Notes under the pieces: generated by a model
What the model was told of the DNA's origin: nothing
Databases searched by the model: none
What the model saw: the letters and a program-made list of their open reading frames with translations, nothing else
Part shown: positions 22,129 through 32,700 of the stretch, piece by piece
Position numbering within the stretch: the first letter of the stretch is position 1
Layout: each line of letters starts with the position of its first letter
Position numbers and translations under genes: made by a program
DNA from: Cephalotrichum gorgonifer
Lineage: Eukaryota > Ascomycota > Sordariomycetes > Microascales > Microascaceae
Reading direction: 5' to 3'
Assembly (NCBI GenBank): GCA_900312665.1
Contig: ONZQ02000003.1
Coordinates: forward strand, 2,409,968-2,473,967
Length of the DNA: 64,000 nucleotides

Positions 22129-23399
22129 ATGCTCGTCTCCCTCACAGTCGGCAAGGTCGACGCCGGCGTGACGGTGCTCCTCACCGAGGACAAGCGCCTG
22201 GTATGTTATGCATCCTCCCTCCCCTAGCTGGCGCCCATCAGTTCTCTCGGACCATTCCACTCCCGGGCAGGAACAACGCCGCTTACCAACTCCCTCCCCC
22301 CACCATCTAGATCGAGTTCCCCTCCATCCTCCTCCCGCCCAACATCTCCTCCGGCAGCATAGTCGACATCGCAGTCTCAGGCAACGCCGCCTCCGAGAAG
22401 CGCTCCTCCCTCGCCTTCCAGTCCCTCCAGGACCGCATCTTCAGCTCGTTCGGCTCCGCGTCCCCCGAGCGGCCCGTCCTCCGCTGCCTCAACGCCACGC
22501 AGACGAGCGTCGTGCTGGAGTGGGACCCGATCCAGCTCGCGACCGCCGACCTCATCTCCCTCTCGCTCTACCGCAACGGCCAGAAGGCCGGCAACATCCC
22601 GCGCCCGATGCAGATGCACAGCACCAAGATCTCCGGGCTCGCCGTCGACACCGAGTACACCTTCCACCTCGTGCTCCGCACCACGGCGGGCACGTACACG
22701 TCGGAGAGGGTCGGCGTGCGCACGCACAAGATGACGGACCTCAGCGGCATCACCATCACCACGGGCGTGCTGCCCGCGTCGGCGCGCGAGGTCCTCGTCC
22801 AGGCCGTGGAGAGGATCGGCGCGAGGATGTCGGAGACGGTGCGCATCGACACCACGCACTTCGTCACGACCGAGGGGAGGGGCATCGCGTGGGAGAAGGC
22901 CGTCGAGAGCAACATACCCGTCGTAAGGCCCGAGTGGGTCGAGGCCTGCGAGAGGCAGGGCCGCATCCTCGGCGTCACAAAGTTCTACCTCGACGCCATG
23001 AGGACGGGCCCCGTGGAGCAGGCGCCCGCGCCCGCGCCCGCCGCCACCGCCCCTGCTCCCCAGCCACATGCACAGAAGCCCCTGCCGACCACGCCCGAGC
23101 AGGCGACTGACGATAAGAGCGAAGGTGAGGAAGGGGAGAAGGAGGGCGCGCGCGCGGAAGAGGAGAGCGAAAGCGAGGAGGACGAGGGCGAGCAGAAGGC
23201 CATCTCCGGGGCCGCGGAACAGAAGATGAGGCTCGAGGAGAGGGAGAGCCAGAAGGTTGCGCTGCGTCCCTCACCGGTGGGGGATAAGTCTCCGGGCGCA
23301 TACGACGAGGCGGAGGGGTCCGGGCCGGGGTCAGGGTCGGGATCGCGGAAGCCTAGCCCCTCGCCCGACGGCGCTTCGTTCCAGGAGGTGGAGCTCTAA
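22129..23399 (+). CDS. CHS5: exomer scaffold Chs5
   Basis: Exons 22129-22200 and 22311-23399 encode 386 residues, joined in phase (GTATGT donor). The first about 50 residues are the Chs5 N-terminal domain (MLVSLTVGKVDAGVTVLLTE, then IEFPSILLPPNI). A fibronectin type III domain follows (about 80-165, containing VVLEWDPI and TEYTFHL), then a BRCT domain (about 168-255, ending in VVRPEWVEACERQGRI). The remainder is a Pro/Ala linker and an acidic Glu/Ser-rich tail. Chs5 dimers scaffold the exomer coat at the trans-Golgi network, which exports cargo such as chitin synthase III. It is shorter than the yeast protein (671 aa), mainly in the charged tail, as in other moulds. The chitin synthase activator SKT5 lies in the same window. 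Confidence 0.95.
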
Positions 23400-23903
23400 C
23401 GCCCCCTTCTCAAGGCCATGCCTCCCTAGTTCGAGGAGCGTTGGGGTACGAGTAAATACAAAGGTGTTTCAGGGAAAGGTGTTCGGAAATGGTAGACTTT
23501 CTTCTTCTTCTTCGAGAAGCAGACTTGGAGATTGGGGGGGACGGGCTCCTCCCCGTGTTCGTGTGCCACGAATTTGTAGCGCCGTAATACGAAACTCCGG
23601 CCTTCAAGGCGGTTTTTCTTTCTTCTCCTCTATATCGCAAAATAGTTCCTTCTCATACCACCATGTTTAGCTCGTGAGCCTAGGGAATCAAGCCACTGGC
23701 GGCTGGGAGGAGCTACTGATATTCCAAGCTGCTAGCATACCCATACGATGGGTGTGAGGCTAGAATATGCCAAGAGGAAGCTATTAATAGTTATACAATG
23801 ACAAGATTCCAGCGCTACTATCGCCGATATTTCTCTAGCCCCCAACGCGGCTAAAACCTTCCTGTACCCACAGAGGAGCTACAGAACCCATCGAATCAAA
23901 AAC
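23400..23903. other. intergenic
   Basis: 3' flank of CHS5 and upstream flank of the tRNA gene. No gene seen. Confidence 0.6.
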
Positions 23904-24005
23904 GGTAACATGGCCGAGCGGTCTAAGGCGCCAGGTTAAGGTCTTCCTTAACGATTAATTCCTGGTCATGGTTTCATGGCGTGAGTTCGAATCTCACTGT
24001 TATCA
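23904..24005 (+). tRNA. tRNA-Leu (anticodon AAG) with intron
   Basis: The acceptor stem GGTAACA (23904-23910) pairs with TGTTATC (23998-24004), followed by discriminator A. The D-stem is GCC/GGC, the anticodon stem CCAGG (23931-23935) pairs with CCTGG (23961-23965), and the T-arm GTGAG-TTCGAAT-CTCAC is perfect. The long variable arm (ATG...CAT stem) is the class II type of Leu/Ser. The loop reads TT-AAG-G, so the anticodon is AAG at 23938-23940 and decodes CUU. An 18-nt intron (about 23942-23959) sits after position 37, the canonical place, and contains CCTTAA, which can pair with the anticodon loop TTAAGG. Internal promoter boxes are at 23911-23921 (A) and 23985-23993 (B). Confidence 0.93.
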
Positions 24006-24008
24006 ACA

Positions 24009-24014
24009 TTTTTT
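24009..24014 (+). terminator. RNA polymerase III T6 terminator
   Basis: Six T residues begin four bases after the tRNA 3' end; a T9 run at 24021-24029 gives a backup. Confidence 0.8.
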
Positions 24015-24303
24015 GCCATCTTTTTTTTTAAACCCTTCCACTCATTCCTTATTTTTGGGGGGGATCCCTTTCGCCTTGATCCCCGGCTTAGGTTTAAATC
24101 ACCAGGAAGAGACCGAAGGCAGGATAGAGATATTGTGCAGACAAAAGAAGATGGATAGTATTGAAGCGAAAGTGTTGTACATAATTATATAACAGATGAA
24201 AAGAAATCGAAAGACAGAAGTAGCAGTCAAAGGTATCTCAGACACTATTCTTCTCTACTAATGAACCCTCCTCCCCCCTTTTCGAATTGGCGTTGGGTTG
24301 GTC

Positions 24304-26700
24304 TTAGATGGCCAAACCAGTCTCCTCCCTGCTAACCACAACCTCCTCCCGAGGAGGCAGCCACTCCATCGACGCCTCCTGCAGCTCCCTCATCACGTTC
24401 TCAAGCCCCTTCTCCTCCCTCACCTCGTCCTCACACATCCCCTGCTCCACGCGCCTCAGACTATGAAGCATCTTCTCGTTGAGCGTACTCCGCCTTGAGA
24501 GCTTCGACAGGGGCATCACGGCCGGGGTCTTCCTCTGCGTCTCCTGGTCAACTTCCTCCGCGTCGTCTGAGAGCTTCCGCTCTTCCTGGATCATGATGAG
24601 GGTGCGGTTGAGGTTATCCAGGATGGGTATCACGGAAGACAGCCACACGTCACCGCTGCTCTCTAGCCTCCTCATCCGGCGCTCCATCTCCAGCATGCGC
24701 TCCTCGTAGGCAACCCTGTCGGGACTCAGGCGCATCAGGCGCGCAGGAGACACGGTCGATGGGCGCGCGGCGGAGAGCTTGTTATACCCGCGGGGGCGGG
24801 AGAAGGAGGTGCAGTCCCGCGCGGGGGACCTGCCGCGGGGCGTATGCGACGGGCTGGAGACGGCCAAGTGGGGCGTGCCAGGCGACCTGGCGAGAACGAA
24901 AGAGGGGCTGGACTGCGCAGGGGGCGTCCCGGGAGGGGTAGATGGCGCAACATCCGCGATGATGGTGATGGGCGACATTGAAGGCCATGAGGTTTTAGGA
25001 CTCCGTAGAGATCCTGAGTCGGTGTGTTCAGACTCGTTGTCCGTCCTTGCGCGGGATACATCGCTCTGCGTAGCGGAGGAGTTTCTCCGGCACGAGTCGT
25101 CTCCCACCATGGACTTCCGGCGCTCCTTCAAGGCTTCCATATCCTTCATCTTCTTTTCGCGAACCCTCTCTTTCCTCGATTGCCTCGAATCAAAGGACCT
25201 TGCTGAAGGCGAGGGGGGTTCCAGCGGTTTTGTGGCATTCAACTCCTGTTCTGCGACCGAGCCTTGTACTTCGACTTGTATGCCCGCCTTCGTGTCGCGG
25301 CCGGGGGAGACACGGATCATGGGTACTACCTTGGGGATATTGGCATCCGTCACGGTCTTGTCGCTAACGTATAACGCCCCGGCGGTACTCGGTCTTGGCC
25401 GCCCAGCCCTGCTAGGTGGTGGTGAGCCGAGTCCGTTCGCGGGAGGAAGTCGTCGCCCATACAGGACACCATCAATAGATTCTGTAGGACCGTGTGGTGC
25501 CATCTGGAAGGCACTCCACCTCCTAGGCATTGGCTTCCGGCGGCCCGGAGATGATGGAACCGTCACAGAAGCCGGGGTCTCTCGAGAGGTCGGTCGCGGA
25601 ATAGTAGGCGATTCCTGCCGCCGCGCATCGTATGCGCCTTCCGATTCTAGATGACAAGACCTGGATCGATGGAGGGGTGTTGGTGGTAAGCTCGCGGTGC
25701 TGTAGTCGCGGGAGTAACCGTCACCGGGACCACCCAAGGACCGAGTTCGAGAGAGGGTTATCCTCGAAGGCTCTGGGGTGACTGATACCGGTGGACGGAA
25801 TTTTCGGGCCGAGCTCGTGAACGTGTCCCTAACCGGAGACTCCTGGATCTCGGTAAGGGTCCGTAGCACAGTCACAACGCCATTGCTATCGGTAAACCTC
25901 ATGACTGAGTCGGGTCCTCCCCCAGTATACTCCTCGCCGTCCTTGGAAAATACGGGGTACTGAGACCGAGGATTCCTCCCGAATGGCGAGTGCTCCACGG
26001 GGATGGAGATGGCGATGTGGCGGTGGCCACCAATGGTCCTGCCAGCAACGGCGGAGTCCGGGAGGCGGATGGGTTTTAGGCGTCTGGGCGCCGACTTGCT
26101 CCTCCGATTCGTGAATGGCTTAAGCTTCAGCCACCGGCCCCTGGCGTCCGCATCCCCGTCGTCGGGTATGGACATGAAATTGTCCGGTGGCGGCGCATGG
26201 TTGCGCAGGAAATCCACCAGGTCGCCTACGGCCTGTCGATCCATATCTCTAGCCTGCTGGCGCTGGACGAGCGCGTCGGTATCTTGCCAGACCGTCCTAC
26301 GCTCGGGATGGAGGAAGAACTCATCAAGCAAACTCGAGGAGGATCTGGTGCGGAAAGCAACGGGCGGTTTGGCTTTGGACTTGGACCCGCGCCTCGGCCT
26401 GGGCGCGGTGGAAGTTGGCGGCTTCGGGAATAGGGTTATCGTCGAGGGCCGAAGGTCGGAAGGCGTACAAGTACTGGTAGTGGAAGGTCTTGTCGGCGCC
26501 GGGCGTACCTGTATTAAGTCGGGGAATGGATGCGAAGACGGAGGTCTTGTCGAGGGGGGTAAGAAGTCGGGGAACGGATACGAAGAAGAAGGCCGTGTCG
26601 AGGTGGTGGGAGTCTCGATATCCAAATTGTAGGCCGTCCCCTCGACCTTTGCAATAAGTACAGTCTCCTGGCCCGTGCTTATGCTCATGCTCGTTGGCAT
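24304..26700 (-). CDS. large disordered fungal protein with C-terminal coiled coil, function unknown
   Basis: A single exon of 798 residues from a clear ATG. No family with known function is recognised. The N-terminal part is Ser/Thr/Pro-rich with a duplicated RP(S/P)S(S/H)(Y/H)PFPD motif. The middle has short conserved-looking blocks and many SP/TP sites. A Glu/Arg/Lys-rich segment (KERVREKKMKDMEALKERRK) and another around residue 700 (YEERMLEMERRMRRLESSGD) look like coiled coil, followed by a hydrophobic helix-like VIPILDNLNRTLIMI. The composition suggests a regulatory or scaffold protein, but that is inference. It is convergent with CHS5 and the tRNA. Confidence 0.75.
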   Translation of the reverse strand: MPTSMSISTGQETVLIAKVEGTAYNLDIETPTTSTRPSSSYPFPDFLPPSTRPPSSHPFPDLIQVRPAPTRPSTTSTCTPSDLRPSTITLFPKPPTSTAPRPRRGSKSKAKPPVAFRTRSSSSLLDEFFLHPERRTVWQDTDALVQRQQARDMDRQAVGDLVDFLRNHAPPPDNFMSIPDDGDADARGRWLKLKPFTNRRSKSAPRRLKPIRLPDSAVAGRTIGGHRHIAISIPVEHSPFGRNPRSQYPVFSKDGEEYTGGGPDSVMRFTDSNGVVTVLRTLTEIQESPVRDTFTSSARKFRPPVSVTPEPSRITLSRTRSLGGPGDGYSRDYSTASLPPTPLHRSRSCHLESEGAYDARRQESPTIPRPTSRETPASVTVPSSPGRRKPMPRRWSAFQMAPHGPTESIDGVLYGRRLPPANGLGSPPPSRAGRPRPSTAGALYVSDKTVTDANIPKVVPMIRVSPGRDTKAGIQVEVQGSVAEQELNATKPLEPPSPSARSFDSRQSRKERVREKKMKDMEALKERRKSMVGDDSCRRNSSATQSDVSRARTDNESEHTDSGSLRSPKTSWPSMSPITIIADVAPSTPPGTPPAQSSPSFVLARSPGTPHLAVSSPSHTPRGRSPARDCTSFSRPRGYNKLSAARPSTVSPARLMRLSPDRVAYEERMLEMERRMRRLESSGDVWLSSVIPILDNLNRTLIMIQEERKLSDDAEEVDQETQRKTPAVMPLSKLSRRSTLNEKMLHSLRRVEQGMCEDEVREEKGLENVMRELQEASMEWLPPREEVVVSREETGLAI

Positions 26701-29700
26701 CTCGGCTCGTGGAAGTGGACGAGGGGCCCGTGTGGAGGCTTTACTGGGTCCTAATTAGCTTTCCCAGGTTTCGGGGCTGGTCCGCGCCGTGGTTCGTTGT
26801 GCTGTTCTGGTGCGAACACAACACTAACACGCAGCGTCGCAGTGACGGAGTGGTATTCGTATGGGGCGGTGGAACCAGGGAGGTACGGTACTCGCAGGAG
26901 GAGCCTGATTACCCGTACTCCTTGGACAGGCAGGCAGCCGGATGTACAAGCAGTCGTACGCGGAAAATTAAGCGTACCTCATGCAGGGCTGGCGATGCGG
27001 AAGCTAGGCGCGGAGAATATCGAGTTGAACGAGCGAGGGGGCAGGCATGGTAAGGAGAGAGTGTGTGGACGGAGGGGGGAAAAAGCAAAGGAGGCCCGCC
27101 TCGTCAAGTCGTGGACATGGACTCCTTTAAGATCAGCATGGGAGAAGCCGTGTCGATCGGCTCGTGGCCGTCGGACTTGCTGGTTGTTTCTTGGGGCTGA
27201 ATGAACCAGTCTCCTTGCAGGACTGGTACCCCAAGCTGACAGAAATGAAATGAAGACTGGACATCGCTTGTGCAAGTAGTGTAGGAGTATGAGGTACTTC
27301 GTCCCCTGCTTGTACTAGTGTGTGATAGTAATAAAGCCGAAGAACCTTGGCTGGCAGGGCGGTTTTATGAACACGTCCAGGGATCAGGATTGGAGAGGAG
27401 GCAGGCACCGACCATCCTTTTCCCTGAAAGAGGAATGAGTACCAAATTCCGAGCTCTGACCTTGTAATACTTGTTGTGCTCGTGCAAGGAATTGGACTCG
27501 CAAGTACATGTACTCCATCAACGCGGGGTGAAGAGCATGCATGCCCTCAGGGAGACAGGCAACAGGTCAGCCTCATTCCTTCCCAAGATTGTTCAAAACC
27601 GAGAAGGAGCATCCGAGGTGGGGACATGTTCAGGTATGGGAACTATCGTAAGAGGGCGAGTACAAGCACAAGTAATGCTTCGTAAGTTCGTGCACATATT
27701 TAAGCTACAAGTAGTGCACTGACATTTTCATACTAGTTTATTCCGTCTGTTCGCTTGTCTGCCGAGTGGGGGTACCCGTAAAATTTCAGGAACCAGGGGA
27801 AAAAATTGTGCTGGATGCCTGTCAAAATGGACGTTTGTGGGGTGTGCTCAGGAAGCACGGGCCATCAGCAATTTTGGCCGAGACAGACTTGTATGGAGTA
27901 CAGGCTTATTACTTTTGATCCAGGGGCAAGCACGCCAGAACATTCGTTGCTGGGAAGGAGCTCCCCCTGCGGGCGGTCGTTGATTTGACAAAGCCATGGT
28001 AGGCAAGCGCGCCGTGGACATTGGAACTTCCCCATTCGATCAAGTCGATTACTTGGTAAAGGCAGATCGATCATGTTGATACATCACAGATTGCCTGATC
28101 TGTCAATCTCTTCGCCCACACTACGGCTCTCCTCTCCGCCGAACTCCGCAGCCCAGTGCCAGCGCCAGTGTGGACGCGGTCGGAGATTCACTGCAACCCC
28201 CTGACGCGTACCTGCATGGGCACGGTAGATCTATTCCGCTTCGGCGCTTCGGCGCGAGATCATTGGACGCATCAGGTTGAGCCTTTCCCAATGGGGTACG
28301 AGTTCAGTCATTGTCCCATGTGAGCGCTCACCCTCGTAAATCTTAATACTCATACGAGGAAGGATGAGCAGGGTGCTCCATGTTCCATGTTGACACGAGG
28401 TTCGAAGATGACGAGTGCAAAGTCTGGGGATGAGTAGTATTTGCAAGGGCGCGTGATGTGATGGCGGATTTCCCTTACGAAGTATGCATCCATGATATCC
28501 ACAGCCATGTTGGCAATCTAGCTAGACCTGAGTCCAGCACACTCGTACGGACAAAGGGAGCACTTACAGTGGAATCGATACCATTGGCAACATGTCTCGG
28601 TCCCGACCCTGCAAGTACGAGTGTTTCATAAGCCCACTCACAAATACTTGCGTAAGCGCCCTGGTAATGCTCGTAGGCGGCTAGGTAATATACGAGTACT
28701 TGTAATGAGCCCGGTCTTTGGAGCCACTTCGGATAGCCAAAGAATAGCCGTGGTGATGTTACAGACTCCGCCTCGCTCCCATCATGCCATGAGGAAACGC
28801 CAGCATCTTTTACCTACCCAGGAGTCACAAACCCCCGGCAAGCATTACGAGTAGTAGTGAACATCACCATGTCTATCCGCCCAGGAAGACACAAATAACA
28901 TTGGCAAATGCCATGCTCTAAACCATACAGTCTGCCTGGTTGATGGAGTCAAGTCTACGTTTGGACTAGCCGCCCTCTCATAGGCGCTGCTGGACGCTCA
29001 GCATCGTTCAGCCTCTCCTCCGAATATCAGTATATGAGTTGATATAAGCTAGGGTGTGTACGGCCTACGCCATGGTAACCCTATTCCGGCAAGCCTAGAC
29101 ATGTTTTCTCCTTCGCCCTAGACCTCGTGAGCGCGCTGACTCCTGGCAGGCATGTCAGGGCCAGGAGAGGGGCTCTCAGCTAAGTATATGTTGCGTACGG
29201 TTCTAAAGATGGATGGAATGCTGAAGGGCCTCTCTGGGCTATTGTTTCTTAGCCCAGGAGGAACCAAATGCCAACCAGCCTGACGAGGTGGGCAGAAGAG
29301 AACCGACGAAAGACCCAAGAATAGCAACAAGAGGTGCCAATATCATGTGCTCTGCCGCATTGTAATGCGTTTCCCATCGTCGCTGCTCAAGAGTCCTTGC
29401 TGGACTTTTCGGTCGGTGTATCAATATCTCCTCACTGCGCGGATGTGTCTGGACTGGCACGATTACCAGACCGTGCAATCCCGTCGCCAGGATAGAGCCA
29501 GGCTCATCGTCGACCTATCTCACAAAGTCGCAGGTGGTGCCTGGTGGCGGTGTTGCCCGCTGACGGTGACGGCGGCAGCTTGATAGTGAACCTCCATGAT
29601 GTTTTCGCGGCACGAAATCCAGAGAGTCCCCGAGAGCAAACTCTTTCTTTCCCCGTTTAGACTGTCGACCCTGGAATGGTCCTGATCACACATGGCTAAG

Positions 29701-32700
29701 TTAATCTCGCCATTCTCATTCACGAGCATATAAATCCAGCATGATCATCTTCCTAGCTGGACCTGGCCTGGCTGGGCACGGCATATGCCATAGACAGCCA
29801 CGGACAAGGACTGATGGAGAGGGCACGTTAGTGCGTGTCCATCTCAAGAATGATGGCTCCTCAAATGCCTACCCTAACAATCTACACAACGGAGGCTGAT
29901 ACTCGTCGGTTCCTCCTCGAGGTGTGATCCATGCGCTGGGCGCCAGCTTTGCTTCCAGTGATGTTGAAAGAGCCCTAAACCTGCTCGCTCAAGTGTTTTG
30001 GGGGTTGGTCGTCACTCTCAGATAACACAAACGCATGTAGCACGTAGGTCCATTGTGTAGGAAACGACCAGCAACGTAGTAGTCGACAGGTGGTCCTCTC
30101 TGTTCCCCTTCTCTCCCTCCCTTTAAAGCTGAGAAAGTAAGTCCGGCACCACTGCATTCACCACCAAGCGGACGATTTTACGCCACGTTTCTTTGAGACC
30201 AAGAAGATCCGGTGCTCAAATTCACTTGAAGCGGCGCCCTAGCCGATCTAGAAACTCACCGTCCAAAGTGGCGTTCCAATAAGGCTAGCAGTAACGTCGA
30301 GAGTTGTCGCGAGGAAAGTGCTCGGAATCTACCAGCCTCTATTTATGTCCAACCGTAGACCATCTGCACTCCCACTTCCACACCTGCAGCGCCTCCCACG
30401 GTCCGGAGGGTGGTTTATACGAGGAGCCTTCTAGCATCGACAACGAGACTCGATCGAGATGGAGACGGACGACCTTGGCGAGGGAATCTCCCAGCCTCGG
30501 CGGCGGTGTTGACTTTCCACTCCTCAAGTTCCCTTCTTTTCAGTTACTGGATGTCACGGTTAGTCTTGCTGGTATCCTAGCTTTAAAAACAGCGCTACGC
30601 CCCGTCATGTCAACTTGCGCGTTGTGCGTTTGATGTCGGGCAGGAGCAGGACGCTATCTGCAGGACTCGGCATGGACCGCACCAAGATATTTGCAGCCGC
30701 TTACGGGCGCTCTTCAGGAATGTCTAGTATTAGACAGCCATATATCACGAGCCTGGCCGTCGGCCCCGTGAAATATGCAAGGCCTCTATAGAAAGACATG
30801 TTGGGCAGTTATGTCAGTTGTCGCGTTCTCTCCGATATATTTGCTTAGGAGATATCCGAGCATGTAGGAGAGTGAACAGTAGGATTATGAATGGATATCA
30901 GGCTAGTAGGCTACGGGGACCATGGTGAAATCCTGTATGAAGGAATAGCCATCCGCATATGGTCTCGGCCGCTGCTAGCGAGCGCTCCGATCCTCCCTGG
31001 CGACGGTATCCCTTGAGGATATGTAGAGACGGACTATCCACTTCACAACTGCGCTTCACGTACAATAACCAGAGACAGCTTCTAGACCTCTATCGGACTT
31101 TGTTCTTCCACCAGAGACGACTTCTAAAGAAGGTCAACCGAGTAACAATGTCTGCAAAGCAGGCGATCCTTATGCTTAATCGAGGGTAACCCCAGCCGGC
31201 CACCTCTATCGCTGCCGAGCACGCAAAGAAATCAATGGACCGTCGAGTACGACTGGCGGAACACTCTCCGATCGGAGTTCGCGAGCCTCCCGTGGTCCCC
31301 AAATTGGGTAACACGTCACACAATTCAGGGGTCCGGATCGCTCCCCGACGGGACTACAACGAGGCAATCTCTCATGCCGGCAATATACAGTCGAGCTGGT
31401 CCGGGGAGTCCAAAAATAGGGATGCAAATAGATACCGCGAATGTATGGGAAATTACCTCGCTACACGGGAGAGCGGTGGCACTCCCGTCCTACTCCGTAC
31501 ACCTTGTGAAATAGGGGGAGGGTTGTTCTCCGGAAGTGTACGTACTGGAGACAAGGGCTCGTAAACAAACGGCGACCCGCCCCGCACCCGCGTCCGGGTG
31601 CTGGAGGTCTTCCTTCGTCTGATTCTATAGTCGTATGTATGAGATGAAAAGTCCTAGGAGACTACGGACGGGTTGTCCGTCCCCAAGGAGAAAAAGGTGT
31701 TAGACGATTCACGGCAGAACCCCCCTGACAGCTAACACGAAGCCGGTAATTCCGCGTATTTGGCGACTTCCGGGGGTGGAGAAAAAGATAAATTCCGAGT
31801 CGAACCTGAGACTAGACCACAGGAGTCAGGTAGGACGAAGAATTGTTTCGCGGTAACTACTCATCGGGTCATCCTGCATTCCCACACTTTCCCGATCGAG
31901 CTGCTCGTAGATTCGAGACTCGGGAACTCTCGCTACGGGCTTGGCTCTGGAAGTCGCGTCGCACGTGATCCGAGTCGAGAAGGAGAAGGGCGGGCCGAGA
32001 GGAGGATAAATTGTAAAGTGTTCCAGGGCGTGGGACGGGAGATCTGAAACATGAGTGGGTGTTCCTGAATAGGGGGGTGTGTGGGGAGAGGATTGGAAAC
32101 GAGCTACTCTGCCTGTTCTCGTCCTATGAGGGAGGACTTTCCAACTATCGACAGTGTGACGAGAATGGGAATTTTCGTGTAAGACGGTCGATCATGGGCG
32201 TAGGTTAAATCAACTTTCGGATGGAAAGAGAGAAGATGGTGGTACGACCAGTGAATGGGCACCAACCATTCACTCCATACTCAAAATCTCACACTCTCGG
32301 TCCGGCTCAGTGTTTCGTTTCACAGCCCGCAGCATATGAAGCATTCCAGACTGGAAAAGAGCGTCGCATGGGATGGCAGGTGAACCTGGGAGTGGGTTGT
32401 AATTGTGCTGATGATCAGAGGGGACGTCGTGGGGAGAGAGATAGGATGATGGGATGGCGTTGTGGGCGCCTCTTGTGAAGAGGGTCTGATGTCAGGTGAG
32501 ACGGCGGCCGTTTCCTGTCAACTGTTGACGAGATTGACGAGACTGAACACTGTGCCTACCCAGAGTGAGACTAGAAAGGAGGAACCGTTGGAGTGGGTGG
32601 AGGCTTCCTAACACCCTGAGATGGATAAGGAGCGACATGGCGGATGGGGTATATTCTATCGCTTTCTCTCCTCCTGAGAATATGTACGGACCTTGGGTTG

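Noticed and set aside
22208..23110. 300-codon plus-strand frame overlapping CHS5
   Set aside because: Starts inside the CHS5 intron, is Arg/His/Pro-rich shadow sequence, and the CHS5 frame is certain.
30959..31564. Two plus-strand frames of 76 and 109 codons in the gene desert
   Set aside because: Composition is not protein-like, no splice-supported extension and overlapping frames on the other strand of similar length.
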